A DNA stretch of 38,686 nucleotides from Bacteroides sp. (GTDB taxonomy: Bacteria > Bacillota > Clostridia > Oscillospirales > Ruminococcaceae): positions 1-38,686 of the forward strand of contig JAMPHV010000015.1 of NCBI GenBank assembly GCA_023663265.1, given 5' to 3'. Positions 27,114-34,381 of this stretch are shown here, piece by piece. The notes beneath the pieces are model-generated. The model did not search any database. It worked only from the letters and a program-made list of their open reading frames with translations, and was not told where the DNA came from. The position numbers were made by a program, and so were the translations under genes. Each line of letters begins with the position of its first letter. Within the stretch, counting starts at the first letter, position 1.

Positions 27114-27142
27114 ATTATAGCACGTTTTATTCTAAAAGTCAA
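27114..27142 (-). promoter_or_regulatory. Promoter of the TM2 protein gene
   Basis: Minus strand TTGACT (27142-27137), 17 bases, TATAAT (27119-27114). The spacer contains the near-palindrome TTTTA-TTC-TAAAA, a possible operator. Confidence 0.8.
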
Positions 27143-27143
27143 T

Positions 27144-27173
27144 AGAATATTTTATTCTAACATAAAATATTCT
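27144..27173. promoter_or_regulatory. Inverted repeat between TM2 gene and Cro/CI-type regulator
   Basis: AGAATATTTTA (27144-27154) and TAAAATATTCT (27163-27173) are exact 11-bp inverted complements, directly upstream of the TM2 promoter and 86 bases before the regulator's ATG. Position and symmetry suggest the binding site of the divergent regulator; not proven. Confidence 0.5.
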
Positions 27174-27258
27174 TATAGGGCGCTTCATAAAAAATCCTCC
27201 GCTTTTTGCTCAAAAGGAGGATATTGAAGCTCTCCGTATAATTTTAGGGAGGCGTACT

Positions 27259-27471
27259 ATGTATCAAAAAATAAAAGATCTAAGGGAGGACCACGACTTG
27301 ACGCAGACGCAGATAGCAAGGGTCCTTCATTGCAGTCAAAGGACATACAGCTATTACGAATCGGGCGGACATGATATCCCTACCGAAACGCTTATAGCGC
27401 TTGCGGATTATTACAACGTGTCGGTCGATTATCTTCTTGGGAGAACAAATAGAAGAGAGCTAAACAAATAA
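27259..27471 (+). CDS. Small Cro/CI-type (XRE) transcriptional regulator
   Basis: A 70-residue helix-turn-helix protein. Seen: IKDLREDHDLTQTQIARVLH followed by CSQRTYSYYESGGHDIPTE and LIALADYYNVSVDYLLGRT, the full five-helix HTH_3 fold and nothing else. Family members are DNA-binding repressors acting as dimers. The SD GGGAGG is six bases before the ATG. Divergent from the TM2 gene and with inverted repeats between them, it probably controls that gene. A 19-bp terminator hairpin follows. Confidence 0.88.
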   Translation: MYQKIKDLREDHDLTQTQIARVLHCSQRTYSYYESGGHDIPTETLIALADYYNVSVDYLLGRTNRRELNK

Positions 27472-27481
27472 ATTTATAATG

Positions 27482-27529
27482 CAACAACCGTTTGAATTGC
27501 TGATTTATCCGCAATTCAAACGGTTGTTG
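27482..27529. terminator. Terminator between convergent genes
   Basis: Arms 27482-27500 and 27511-27529 are exact 19-bp complements around a 10-base loop, with A/T ends for both directions. Confidence 0.8.
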
Positions 27530-27561
27530 TAATAAACTCTTTTTTCAGCCGATCGGTCGAG

Positions 27562-28248
27562 CTATCGGTATTTTACAATTTTCATGATCTGCTGCTCCGA
27601 AGCCTTAGGGAGCAGCTTTTTTAAATATGTAATTATCCTTTCCAAGGATTCCTCGGGCTCTCTTATGTACGCGGAGGTCAGCGGGTCGGAGCCTAACAGC
27701 AGCTCGGGAATACCGTATTTTGCAACGCCCCAGCCGTATGGACTTCCGTATTTGTCTTTCATATACTCGAAATCCGCGGTTATAATGTAGGTCTGCATTT
27801 GCAGCCTTGTTATGACCGTTTCAAAGCCCTTGCTGCCGCCCTTGCGGTAGTTGCAGAGCCGCTTCAGCTCTTTGGACAGCAGAGTGCCGCGCTCCGCCAC
27901 GGCGTCGTAAACGGTTTTGTCCTTTTGGGAGACTAACCCCTCCTCGTACCTTGAATCAAAATCATAGCCGTTTCTGCGGTAATTGGCAAGGTCGGGGAGC
28001 CATTCGAGACTTACGAACCCCGCTTTTTTTTGGAAAAGCTTTCCGTATACGCATTTAAGGTTTCTCGCCGCGGGACCCTTCCACTCCCAGGGTCCCTCCT
28101 CGGTATCGGAAAACCACAGCTCGGGCGGGGTCAGCTCCTCTACCGAAAAGCCCGAGATATCGTTCTTGAAAAAGGGGAGGAAGCCGCAGCTCAAAACGGC
28201 TTGCTCCAACGTCTGCCATGAGGTGATGGTGTTGATAGCTTGCTTCAT
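27562..28248 (-). CDS. AlkZ-related protein
   Basis: A 228-residue protein. It carries the sequence features I know from Clostridia proteins annotated as AlkZ-related: PPELWFSDTEEGPWEWKG near residue 41, YGKLFQKKAGFVSLEWLPDLANYRR (shown in part), YDFDSRYEEGL and FETVITRLQMQTYIITADF. The AlkZ link (a winged-helix DNA glycosylase family) is distant; glycosylase activity should not be assumed. The ATG has AAAGG five bases upstream and follows dapL after 15 bases, so it is the last gene of the DRTGG-dapL transcript. The identification is from memory of the family and not from a search. Confidence 0.65.
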   Translation of the reverse strand: MKQAINTITSWQTLEQAVLSCGFLPFFKNDISGFSVEELTPPELWFSDTEEGPWEWKGPAARNLKCVYGKLFQKKAGFVSLEWLPDLANYRRNGYDFDSRYEEGLVSQKDKTVYDAVAERGTLLSKELKRLCNYRKGGSKGFETVITRLQMQTYIITADFEYMKDKYGSPYGWGVAKYGIPELLLGSDPLTSAYIREPEESLERIITYLKKLLPKASEQQIMKIVKYR

Positions 28249-28263
28249 AGTTACCTTTCGCCC

Positions 28264-29463
28264 TTATCCCAGCATTTTTTCCAGTCTTGCCATAGCCTCC
28301 GCCGTATTTTCTCTCGAGCCGAACGCCGTCATTCTGAACCAACCCTCGCCGTTTTTGCCGAAGCCCTCGCCCGGTGTTCCCACCACCTCCGCTTCGTTCA
28401 GCAGTCTGTGGAAAAACTCCCAGCTTCCCATATTGTCGGGGCACCTGAACCATATATAAGGGCTGTTGACTCCGCCCGTGAACTCTATTCCCAGCTTGCG
28501 AAAGGTCTTCATCATCACGGAGGCGTTTTCGAGGTAGTACCCTATTATCTCCCTGCACTGCTTCATCCCCTCCTCGGAGAAGACCGCCTCAGCCGCTCTC
28601 TGCACGGGATAGGAAACGCCGTTGAACTTGCTGCCTTGACGTCTCGCCCATATTTTTCTCACGCTGTGCTCCGTTCCGTCGGGCGCTTCAAACATAAGCT
28701 CGTCGGGAATAACGGTATATCCGCACCTTGTGCCCGTAAAGCCCGCCGTTTTGGAAAGGGAGCTTATCTCCAAGGCGCATTTTTTTGCGCCCTCGATCTC
28801 GAAAATGCTGTGGGGCAGGCTGTCGTCGGTGATAAACGCCTCGTACGCCGCGTCGAAGATAATGACCGCCTTATTTTTCAGCGCATAGTCCACCCACTCC
28901 TTAAGCTGCGCCTTTGTATAAGCCGAGCCTGTGGGATTGTTGGGGGAGCAAAGATAGACAAGATCGGCGGGAGCCTGCGGCGGCATTGCGGCGAAGCCGT
29001 TTTCGGGGGTGCTGTCGGCATATTCTATGATCTTTCCGCCCATGGTGTTTGAATCTACGTAAACGGGGTAGGCGGGATCGGTGACAAGCACCCTGCACGA
29101 GCTGTCGAAAATGTCGTTTATATTTCCCGTATCGGACTTTGCGCCGTCGCTTATGAATATTTCCTCGTTGTCAAGGGTAACGTTTCTCTTGGCGTAATAA
29201 TTTTTCACCGCATTGCGCAGAAAATCATAGCCTTGACCGCTGTCCTCATAGCCGCGGAAGGTCTCCTTGTTCCCCATTTCGCGGCTTGCCCTTTCCATAG
29301 CCGCCGTAACCGCGGGGGCGAGGGGCAGGGTAACGTCTCCTATGCCCATTTTGATGAGCTTGTTGTCGGGGTGAGCGGAAACATACTCGTTTACGCGCTT
29401 GCTGATTTCTTTAAAAAGGTAGTTTTCCTTAAGGTCAAGGAAATTGGCGTTCATTTTTGCCAT
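28264..29463 (-). CDS. dapL: LL-diaminopimelate aminotransferase
   Basis: DapL converts tetrahydrodipicolinate directly to LL-diaminopimelate using glutamate, a short route to lysine and peptidoglycan precursors. Seen: a fold-type I PLP enzyme with the family opening NFLDLKENYLFKEISKRV, the IKMGIGDVTLPL strand, FRGYEDSGQGYDFLR, SPNNPTGSAYTKAQL, FDAAYEAF, and the PLP lysine in SSLSKTAGFTGTRCGY (Lys 238). Length 399 is near the usual 410. SD AAAGGA. It follows the second DRTGG-like gene by 27 bases and precedes the AlkZ-related gene by 15 bases. Confidence 0.95.
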   Translation of the reverse strand: MAKMNANFLDLKENYLFKEISKRVNEYVSAHPDNKLIKMGIGDVTLPLAPAVTAAMERASREMGNKETFRGYEDSGQGYDFLRNAVKNYYAKRNVTLDNEEIFISDGAKSDTGNINDIFDSSCRVLVTDPAYPVYVDSNTMGGKIIEYADSTPENGFAAMPPQAPADLVYLCSPNNPTGSAYTKAQLKEWVDYALKNKAVIIFDAAYEAFITDDSLPHSIFEIEGAKKCALEISSLSKTAGFTGTRCGYTVIPDELMFEAPDGTEHSVRKIWARRQGSKFNGVSYPVQRAAEAVFSEEGMKQCREIIGYYLENASVMMKTFRKLGIEFTGGVNSPYIWFRCPDNMGSWEFFHRLLNEAEVVGTPGEGFGKNGEGWFRMTAFGSRENTAEAMARLEKMLG

Positions 29464-29490
29464 AGCTGCCGTCCTTTCTTGTTTCTTTGT

Positions 29491-29841
29491 CTATTCGTTC
29501 AATTTCTCATAAATTGCCATTGCCGCCTCAAACACGGGCAGCTCGGTCCCGAGCACATTTATGCCATGCTCTGCCGATCTTTCAAGCATTTCCGAGTCCG
29601 CCTCCGCGCCCTCGGCAAGTATTATACAGGAAACGTTTGCCGCATAAGCGACCGCCGCGGCGTTTACATTGCCCATAACAGTGACCCAGGCGCAGCCGTC
29701 GGGCGCTTTGAGCATAACTCTGCTCAGCAGATCGCCGCAGTAAACCGCTTTTACCGTTCTGCCAGATTCTCCCGCGCAAATCGTTTTAAATCCGTCCGCC
29801 GCGCACAGCTCTTCGACAGTCAAGCTTATCGGTCCTTTCAT
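29491..29841 (-). CDS. DRTGG-like domain protein 2
   Basis: A 116-residue single-domain protein of the DRTGG/HPr-kinase-N-like type: IVEEL-type entry (SLTVEELCAADGFKTIC), then YCGDLLSRVM, a Rossmann-like alternation (AWVTVMGNVNAAAVAYAAN, CIILAEGAEADSEMLERSA) and GINVLGTELPVFEAA. In Clostridia such small proteins usually sit in pairs near redox or hydrogenase genes and are thought to sense a metabolite or nucleotide; no function is proven. Start: the frame opens at 29895 inside the upstream gene, but ATG at 29841 has AAGG six bases upstream and follows the upstream stop by 8 bases. Confidence 0.7.
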   Translation of the reverse strand: MKGPISLTVEELCAADGFKTICAGESGRTVKAVYCGDLLSRVMLKAPDGCAWVTVMGNVNAAAVAYAANVSCIILAEGAEADSEMLERSAEHGINVLGTELPVFEAAMAIYEKLNE

Positions 29842-29849
29842 TTCAAGCC

Positions 29850-30197
29850 TTATCCTCTGTTCGCGCCAAGACCCTCGCTGTACAGTATGCCGCACGCCTC
29901 AAACATTCTGAGATTGGTGGTTAGCACGGGAACGTTCATCTCGTCGGCAAGCTGCTTTAAATTCGAGTCGGGGGTTTTGCCTCTGACAAAAACCACGCAT
30001 ACGATCCCCATCATTTCGGCAGTGGTGATGACCTGCGGGTCTAAAAGCCCGGTCAAAAGCACCGCGTTGTCCTTTATGTAAGCCAAAACGTCGCTCATCA
30101 TATCCGAGCCGCAGGCGGTCCGCACCTCCCTTGAAAGCATAGTCTGTCCCGTGAGGACGTTTGCGCTGAGCAGGTCTCTAACATCATTGACAGTCAT
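29850..30197 (-). CDS. DRTGG-like domain protein 1
   Basis: A 115-residue protein of the same kind as its downstream neighbour: MTVNDVRDLLSANVLTG, REVRTACGSDMMSDVLAYIKDNAVLLTGL, EMMGIVCVVFVRGKTPDSNL, NVPVLTTNLRMFEACGILYSEG. The pair probably arose by duplication and may form one complex. Start: the frame opens at 30218, but ATG at 30197 fits homologues that begin MTV; AAAGG lies about 12 bases upstream and a GTG at 30206 is an alternative. It is the first gene of the operon, behind a consensus promoter. Confidence 0.72.
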   Translation of the reverse strand: MTVNDVRDLLSANVLTGQTMLSREVRTACGSDMMSDVLAYIKDNAVLLTGLLDPQVITTAEMMGIVCVVFVRGKTPDSNLKQLADEMNVPVLTTNLRMFEACGILYSEGLGANRG

Positions 30198-30260
30198 ATG
30201 AGCCACCGTACCTTTCAATATACATGTGTAATCAAGATAATTTTACATTTGCTTAACAAT

Positions 30261-30289
30261 ATTATAACACATTCCACATAAAATTTCAA
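30261..30289 (-). promoter_or_regulatory. Promoter of the DRTGG-dapL operon
   Basis: Minus strand TTGAAA (30289-30284), 17 bases, TATAAT (30266-30261). It sits 35 bases from the end of repeat element copy 2. Confidence 0.75.
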
Positions 30290-30324
30290 CATTGAGGCGA
30301 AAATTTTATTATTATGGTAAAAAG

Positions 30325-30466
30325 GGGCTGTAAAAAACGACCTGTCGAAAACAGGTCGTTTTTATTATAATAATTGACCATTAAGGTGTCGTCTTCGTCG
30401 GCAAATTTTGATTTTTGCGGTACAAATTTATATGCTTGAAGTTTTAAGATAATTTTTTACAGCCCC
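30325..30466. mobile_element. MITE-like inverted-repeat element, copy 2 (compact)
   Basis: 142 bp bounded by perfect 14-bp terminal inverted repeats GGGGCTGTAAAAAA (30325-30338) and its complement (30453-30466). The interior is homologous, in inverted orientation, to copy 1 at 17319-17602 over almost its whole length. It codes for nothing. It lies between the divergence-free ends of two minus-strand units (promoter of the DRTGG operon on one side, terminator of the antitoxin gene on the other). No clear target-site duplication is visible at either copy. Confidence 0.8.
30335..30363. terminator. Terminator stem inside repeat element copy 2
   Basis: AAAACGACCTGT (30335-30346) pairs exactly with ACAGGTCGTTTT (30352-30363) around CGAAA. 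It corresponds to the stem at 17563-17594 in copy 1; pairing is kept while loop-side bases changed. Confidence 0.75.
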
Positions 30467-30535
30467 AAGAAAAATTGAAACGGAAAAGAGGCGAGGACGA
30501 GCCGCAGGCGACAGACGAGCCCTTTTCCCTTTTGC

Positions 30536-30564
30536 AAAAAACCACAGCCGAAGCTGCGGTTTTT
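30536..30564 (-). terminator. Terminator of the toxin-antitoxin operon
   Basis: On the minus strand AAAAACCGCAGC-TTCG-GCTGTGGTTTTT: a stem with one G-T-type mismatch and a stable UUCG loop, ending in a U-run (TTTTTT). It lies 65 bases after the antitoxin stop. Confidence 0.75.
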
Positions 30565-30628
30565 CCAAAAGATGTGTGACATCGTTACTAAATAGATTTT
30601 TTCGACACTAACCAAATGAGATAAACCG

Positions 30629-30937
30629 TCAACCCACAAGGTTATATTTTGTCGGAATAGAATTGTCCGATTTCAACAACCCCAACATTCTCCGAGCAGT
30701 GCCAAGCGGGATATTCGTGCCCGCCTCCCAAGCCTCAACGGTTTTGGACGAAACGCCCATAAGTGCGGCAAATGTGCCCTGCGTCATCTTTAAGGACTGC
30801 CGCAAAGCCTTTATTTCTTCAGCCGTGAAATCGGGAACAGGCGCGACCGTAAGCTGTACGGTCCGAGCCCTGCCCTTACCCTTTTCGTAATCCACAGCTT
30901 CATTTAAGCCTGTCATAATACTCTCAAAAACGTTCAT
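30629..30937 (-). CDS. HigA-like helix-turn-helix antitoxin
   Basis: A 102-residue antitoxin of the HigA/NadS type paired with RelE/HigB-family toxins. Seen: an N-terminal toxin-binding part (MNVFESIMTGLNEAVDYEKG, then RTVQLTVAPVPDFTAEEIK) and a C-terminal Cro-type HTH (LRQSLKMTQGTFAALMGVSS then KTVEAWEAGTNIP). SD AAAAGGAG. It lies four bases after the stop of the toxin gene, in the toxin-first order typical of this group. The gene is intact although the toxin is not. Confidence 0.85.
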   Translation of the reverse strand: MNVFESIMTGLNEAVDYEKGKGRARTVQLTVAPVPDFTAEEIKALRQSLKMTQGTFAALMGVSSKTVEAWEAGTNIPLGTARRMLGLLKSDNSIPTKYNLVG

Positions 30938-30941
30938 ATTA

Positions 30942-31286
30942 TCACTCCTTTTCGGATAATGTACGCTCCAGTACCTTTATCAGCTTTGCGATAGAGTTGC
31001 GCTCGCTTTTGCTTAGGTTATCCTTTTCACTTTTAGGATATGCGGTGATAAGATAAATACTCTCATAAACCGCAAAATCAACATAACAGACCCGAACGCC
31101 GCCGCTTTTTCCTTTGCCTTCAAACGCAAACCGAAGCTTTCACAGACCGCCCGTTCCTTGCATAACGTCGCCCTTTTCGGGATTGAAAAGCAGTTCCTCC
31201 TGAAGTCTTCGCAAATCGTTGTCGTTCAATCCCATACTTGCCCAGTTCTTGTCAAATTCCGGCAGCATAACAAACTTCCTTGTCAT
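30942..31286 (-). pseudogene. RelE/HigB-family toxin with internal stop codon
   Basis: A 114-codon frame beginning at ATG 31286 with reading MTRKFVMLPEFDKNWASMGL, then GDVMQGTGGL, a TGA at codon 49 (31142-31140), KLRFAFEGKGKSGGVRVCYV and ITAYPKSEKDNLSKSERNSI. This is a mRNA-interferase-type toxin of the RelE superfamily. The stop replaces a residue that is usually Arg (CGA to TGA is one change), and the rest of the frame is open to the proper TGA at 30944-30942. Promoter and antitoxin are preserved. If the host decoded TGA differently, or by suppression, the toxin would be whole; the other TGA stops here argue against recoding. Confidence 0.85.
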
Positions 31287-31305
31287 TGTATCACCTACTG
31301 TCTAT

Positions 31306-31334
31306 ATTATACCCTATCCAATAGGATTTGTCAA
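31306..31334 (-). promoter_or_regulatory. Promoter of the toxin-antitoxin operon
   Basis: Minus strand TTGACA (31334-31329), 17 bases, TATAAT (31311-31306): a perfect consensus 20 bases before the toxin ATG. Confidence 0.88.
31313..31325. promoter_or_regulatory. Operator-like palindrome in the TA promoter
   Basis: CCTAT-N3-ATAGG, a perfect inverted repeat wholly inside the -35/-10 spacer, as expected for autorepression by the HTH antitoxin. Confidence 0.6.
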
Positions 31335-31351
31335 CCGATTTTTGAAAATTT

Positions 31352-31401
31352 CACATAGAAAAAACGACAGCTTTGTCGAAAGCCGTCGTTTTTTCTATGT
31401 G
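31352..31401. terminator. Long hairpin at the edge of the AT-rich island
   Basis: Arms 31352-31374 and 31379-31401 pair over 22 of 23 positions around GTCG, with A6 and T6 runs inside the stem. The core AAAAAACGAC / GTCGTTTTTT resembles the terminator stem of the two repeat elements. It lies 18 bases upstream of the TA -35 box and can end minus-strand transcription coming from the island. Confidence 0.7.
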
Positions 31402-31588
31402 ATTCGTTGACAAAAAGATTTTTTCTTCACGCTAAAAAACTCCCAGCTTTTACTATTTATATTATAAGGTAACCTCTAAAAACCTCAAATTTCGTTAAAT
31501 GTACATTCCAAAAATGGCTTTGTTAGGCGATTGCGATTTTTATCAAATAGGGTTTTAGCAGTTACCATAATATATTGCAACACGACTG

Positions 31589-31918
31589 TCAATATCTTTT
31601 TAAAGCAGTTTCAATAATCTCGACAATTTTTGCTTCTTTTTCAGCAAGTTGATTTTGTTCAAAAATAAAGCAATCCATTTCTTTTATTATCTCGTAAAAT
31701 TCGTATTCAATTTCATCCTCTATACCATCAGAAGCCCCGCCATCCTCATCAAAATTCAGATAGCATACAATCAATTTGATGTGACCGCTTATTATTTCTC
31801 CTTGACTATTCGACAAATAAATGTTGATGATTTCTTCGTTTCCTTCGGCGGGGCTTATCTCAATTTCATCTATAGAAAAAGTTATTTCACTGCCATCTAT
31901 TCCTTTGATAACAACCAT
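31589..31918 (-). CDS. Small acidic protein, unknown
   Basis: A 109-residue acidic protein: a beta-rich first part (MVVIKGIDGSEITFSIDEIE, then EEIINIYLSNSQGE) and a helical acidic C terminus. No family is recognised. It follows the decayed PIN gene, overlapping its last frame by 32 bases. The SD is weak. The PIN gene in another frame would end FPDGYA-TAA two bases before this ATG, which suggests it was once a coupled downstream gene and not the PIN C terminus. A role as partner or immunity factor of the PIN protein is possible but unsupported. Confidence 0.5.
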   Translation of the reverse strand: MVVIKGIDGSEITFSIDEIEISPAEGNEEIINIYLSNSQGEIISGHIKLIVCYLNFDEDGGASDGIEDEIEYEFYEIIKEMDCFIFEQNQLAEKEAKIVEIIETALKRY

Positions 31919-32048
31919 AATTAAGCGTATCCGTCAGGAAATGTTCTTTGGCAATCTCAGATGCTTTCTCACATTTGTCGTTTATCCATTTTTTTATTTC
32001 TTCAATTTCGGAATCTTCAATATTATCTATATTGACAATATGGGGGAC

Positions 32049-32062
32049 ATCTGATATCTGAT
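32049..32062. repeat. 7-bp tandem duplication ATCTGAT x2
   Basis: Two adjacent copies of ATCTGAT. Removing one restores the reading frame between the main PIN frame and its C-terminal continuation. Confidence 0.8.
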
Positions 32063-32970
32063 AAATTATCATATATTGATTTGACCGTTTTTAGAGGATC
32101 GGAATTATTAAGATCTTCCAATAATGAATCGTAACTAATACAAAAATCTTCGAATTTGCGATGAATCTCGTTAATTGTTTCAAATCTTTCAAGTATTTCG
32201 ATGGAAAGTTCTGAATCAGGCAGGGCATCTTCCAAATATGACTCGTAGTTTCCAAGTGGAGTAAAACCAAGAGATTCTCTATCCATATCTTGGATTTCCT
32301 GTTCATAGTTTTCAGCAGACTGTCTCTCGATCTCATATCTCTCTTTTCTTGATTCTCCACCTAAAATAATCATGAACGGAAATATCTTGAATGACTTTGT
32401 TTCACGCTCAAGTTTAATTCTGCATCCAAATCTTGCACTGTGTTCTTCTCTCATTTTGATATTATCAACAAAAACATATTTTTTAGTTTCAGAATCCCAA
32501 GTAGCATTGTCATAATCTTCATAGTAGCAATCGACAGATATGTCGGCTTTACATAAAAGAGTGACTTTTGAGGTTTTATCAGACATTTCATCTACAGAAT
32601 GAACCATGAATGTTATATCTGAAACGTTATACAGATAAAACTCATCATAATCAAAGCCATATGCAATCCCATCTTTATCGTATGAAAGTCCTCTTACATC
32701 AATGTTTTCGTTATTTCTAATATATTCCAACACAGTAGAGCCAATACGGAATTGCAACTCTTTTATTATATTTATTGTTTCTGTATATGCTTCCTCTTTT
32801 TCTTTGTTTATTGCATCAAATAATGCACCTAACGAGCTGAAGAAGTGGTTTTTGGTTTGTAGGCAAGCTCTCTTAAATCCATTATCATTACTTACTATGG
32901 CAACATCTTCGGTTTCGCCAAAACGTTTTCTTATCTGATAGGCAATAAATGCATCAGGAAATTCTTTTCT

Positions 32971-32990
32971 CTTATTTTCTCTTATTTTCT
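32971..32990. repeat. 10-bp tandem duplication CTTATTTTCT x2
   Basis: Two adjacent copies of CTTATTTTCT. Removing one joins NPPFEEGENKRK in frame to EFPDAF, restoring the PIN core. Confidence 0.85.
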
Positions 32991-33462
32991 CCTTCTTCAA
33001 ACGGCGGATTGATTTCAAAATAATCATCTATTATTTCGTCCAAGTTTATTAAATCTGTACCAAGAATTTCTGCATTAATTTCCCGTATGAAATTCTCAAA
33101 TAGTTCCTCGCTTTTTTCGATAAGAGTGTTTTTGTCTTTCCAAATCTCTAACAATCTGTTTAAACCAATATAGTTTATTAAATGCTCTGTAGATTCTTAC
33201 AAGACTTCTGTCCTTAATTTTCTTGCAACACCACACACTTTTTTACTTGCTTAGCAAGATGTTTCTTCGATTCTCTAACTACAATGTTACTTAAAACTAC
33301 TTTGATTTTTCCTTCATTGACATATTTTTTGAGTAGTTGAAGTGTGCTACCCTCACTTAAGTCATATTTGGCAGCATCTAATATTGGTATCAATAGTAAC
33401 CGCTATTGGATAATTGAACATTTTTTTAGCCTTCCTTTGACATAAATTCTCTTGATATACAT

Positions 33463-33483
33463 ATTATATCACATATTTGTGAT
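33463..33483 (-). promoter_or_regulatory. Possible promoter and operator of the PIN gene
   Basis: TATAAT on the minus strand (33468-33463) touches an inverted repeat ATCACA-N4-TGTGAT (33468-33483). The -35 region is poor (TAGAAA), so this is weak evidence for a separately regulated gene. The rest of 33422-33634 shows nothing I can name. Confidence 0.35.
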
Positions 33484-33634
33484 ATTTTCTACCTGAACAC
33501 ATATAAAAACCGCTGCCATCGACATTCATCTATACACATATTTAGGCTCTATTTGTGTAAAGCTTTTCCTTTTTTCTCTTTCTTTAAAAGCTATCATTTT
33601 ATCTACAGAGTAATAGCCAAACTAGTCTTATACT

Positions 33635-34381
33635 CTATATTTTCTGAAAATATTCTCTTAAAAGATCTTTGTGTTTAAAATAGCGTTCTAATACATAACA
33701 CAAAAATTGTTCATCTTGAGGAGGTAAATCAAAATCATTTCCGTTCTCATCTTTTCTAAATATCATGCAACGACTATCAAATGGAATTTTAGCGTGATCG
33801 ATTTTAAAAGATTTCATTCTAGTTTTCGTTTCCCCTTTCTGTCGAACATCGCCCAATCGTTTATCATATTCATCAACTGAATAAAAAACATATTCATGGT
33901 CTAAATGTGTAATATATGCATTCCCATCTTCTAAACTGTATTGCAAATGAATCACTTGAGTCACAATCATGTCATCATAAATATCAAAATCTTCAGATAA
34001 TTCTTCAAAAGTAATATTTTGAGGATCAATAACTACCCACATACAGTTTTCATACTTCTCAGAATATAGTTTGCTTACAGAATAGTTACCCAAATTTACA
34101 AAATCAAATACTTTACCACGTTCCAATGCCTCTGCTATATATTCAGAGTCCATCTTTCCCTCATAGCCCGGTTCATTAAAAAGTCTCACAGCAAAATCGC
34201 CTATCATTTCATTAGACCTCATTTCAGAAATCTTTTGCAATAAAGGCAATGATAAGTTCTTTATAAAAAAAGTTTTGTTTATTGTTTTATCATATATGCG
34301 AGGGGGATCAATTGAAATTAACTCTCTATTCTCATCCACCGGTACAATTCCGTATTTTTGAAATTGACTCTGCTTATCCAA
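33635..34381 (-). CDS. Unknown protein, downstream half of an overlapping pair
   Basis: A 248-residue protein that I do not recognise. It has mixed alpha/beta content: KTFFIKNLSLPLLQKISEMR, then NCMWVVIDPQNITFEELSED, VTQVIHLQYSLEDG, ITHLDHEYVFYSVDEYDKR and a helical end. No signal peptide, membrane segment or catalytic motif is evident. The first start available is TTG at 34381, with AAGGG four bases upstream, lying 64 bases inside the preceding gene. That long overlap can mean coupled translation or one gene split by a frameshift. The codon use is AT-rich like the rest of the island. Confidence 0.6.
   Translation of the reverse strand: MDKQSQFQKYGIVPVDENRELISIDPPRIYDKTINKTFFIKNLSLPLLQKISEMRSNEMIGDFAVRLFNEPGYEGKMDSEYIAEALERGKVFDFVNLGNYSVSKLYSEKYENCMWVVIDPQNITFEELSEDFDIYDDMIVTQVIHLQYSLEDGNAYITHLDHEYVFYSVDEYDKRLGDVRQKGETKTRMKSFKIDHAKIPFDSRCMIFRKDENGNDFDLPPQDEQFLCYVLERYFKHKDLLREYFQKI

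Larger units (their letters stand above)
31887..33421 (-). pseudogene. PIN-domain (DUF4935-like) gene, multiply frameshifted
   Basis: The pieces read in order from ATG 33421 (SD GGAAGG): FNYPIAVTIDTNI (first PIN Asp); shift near 33379; DAAKYDLSEGSTLQLLKKYV and KVVLSNIVVRESKKHLAKQV; shift at a TGTGTG near 33233-33238; CGVARKLRTEVL; TAA stop at 33199-33197; ESTEHLINYIGLNRLLEIWK up to NPPFEEGENKRK; shift by a 10-bp duplication at 32971-32990; EFPDAFIAYQIRKRF and VAIVSNDNGFKRA (further PIN acids); a beta-rich C-terminal part; shift by a 7-bp duplication at 32049-32062; then IVNIDNIEDSEIEEIKKWIN. PIN proteins are metal-dependent RNases, often toxins or defence effectors. The longest surviving frame is 32023-33027 (334 codons). 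Confidence 0.8.

Noticed and set aside
30457-30639. 60-codon minus-strand open frame after the antitoxin gene
   Set aside because: It overlaps the terminator and the repeat element end, and shows no family features.
31589-31918. The small acidic protein taken as the C terminus of the PIN gene
   Set aside because: The joining frame contains a TGA just before its ATG, and the PIN gene in a third frame ends naturally two bases before it; kept as a separate gene with modest confidence.
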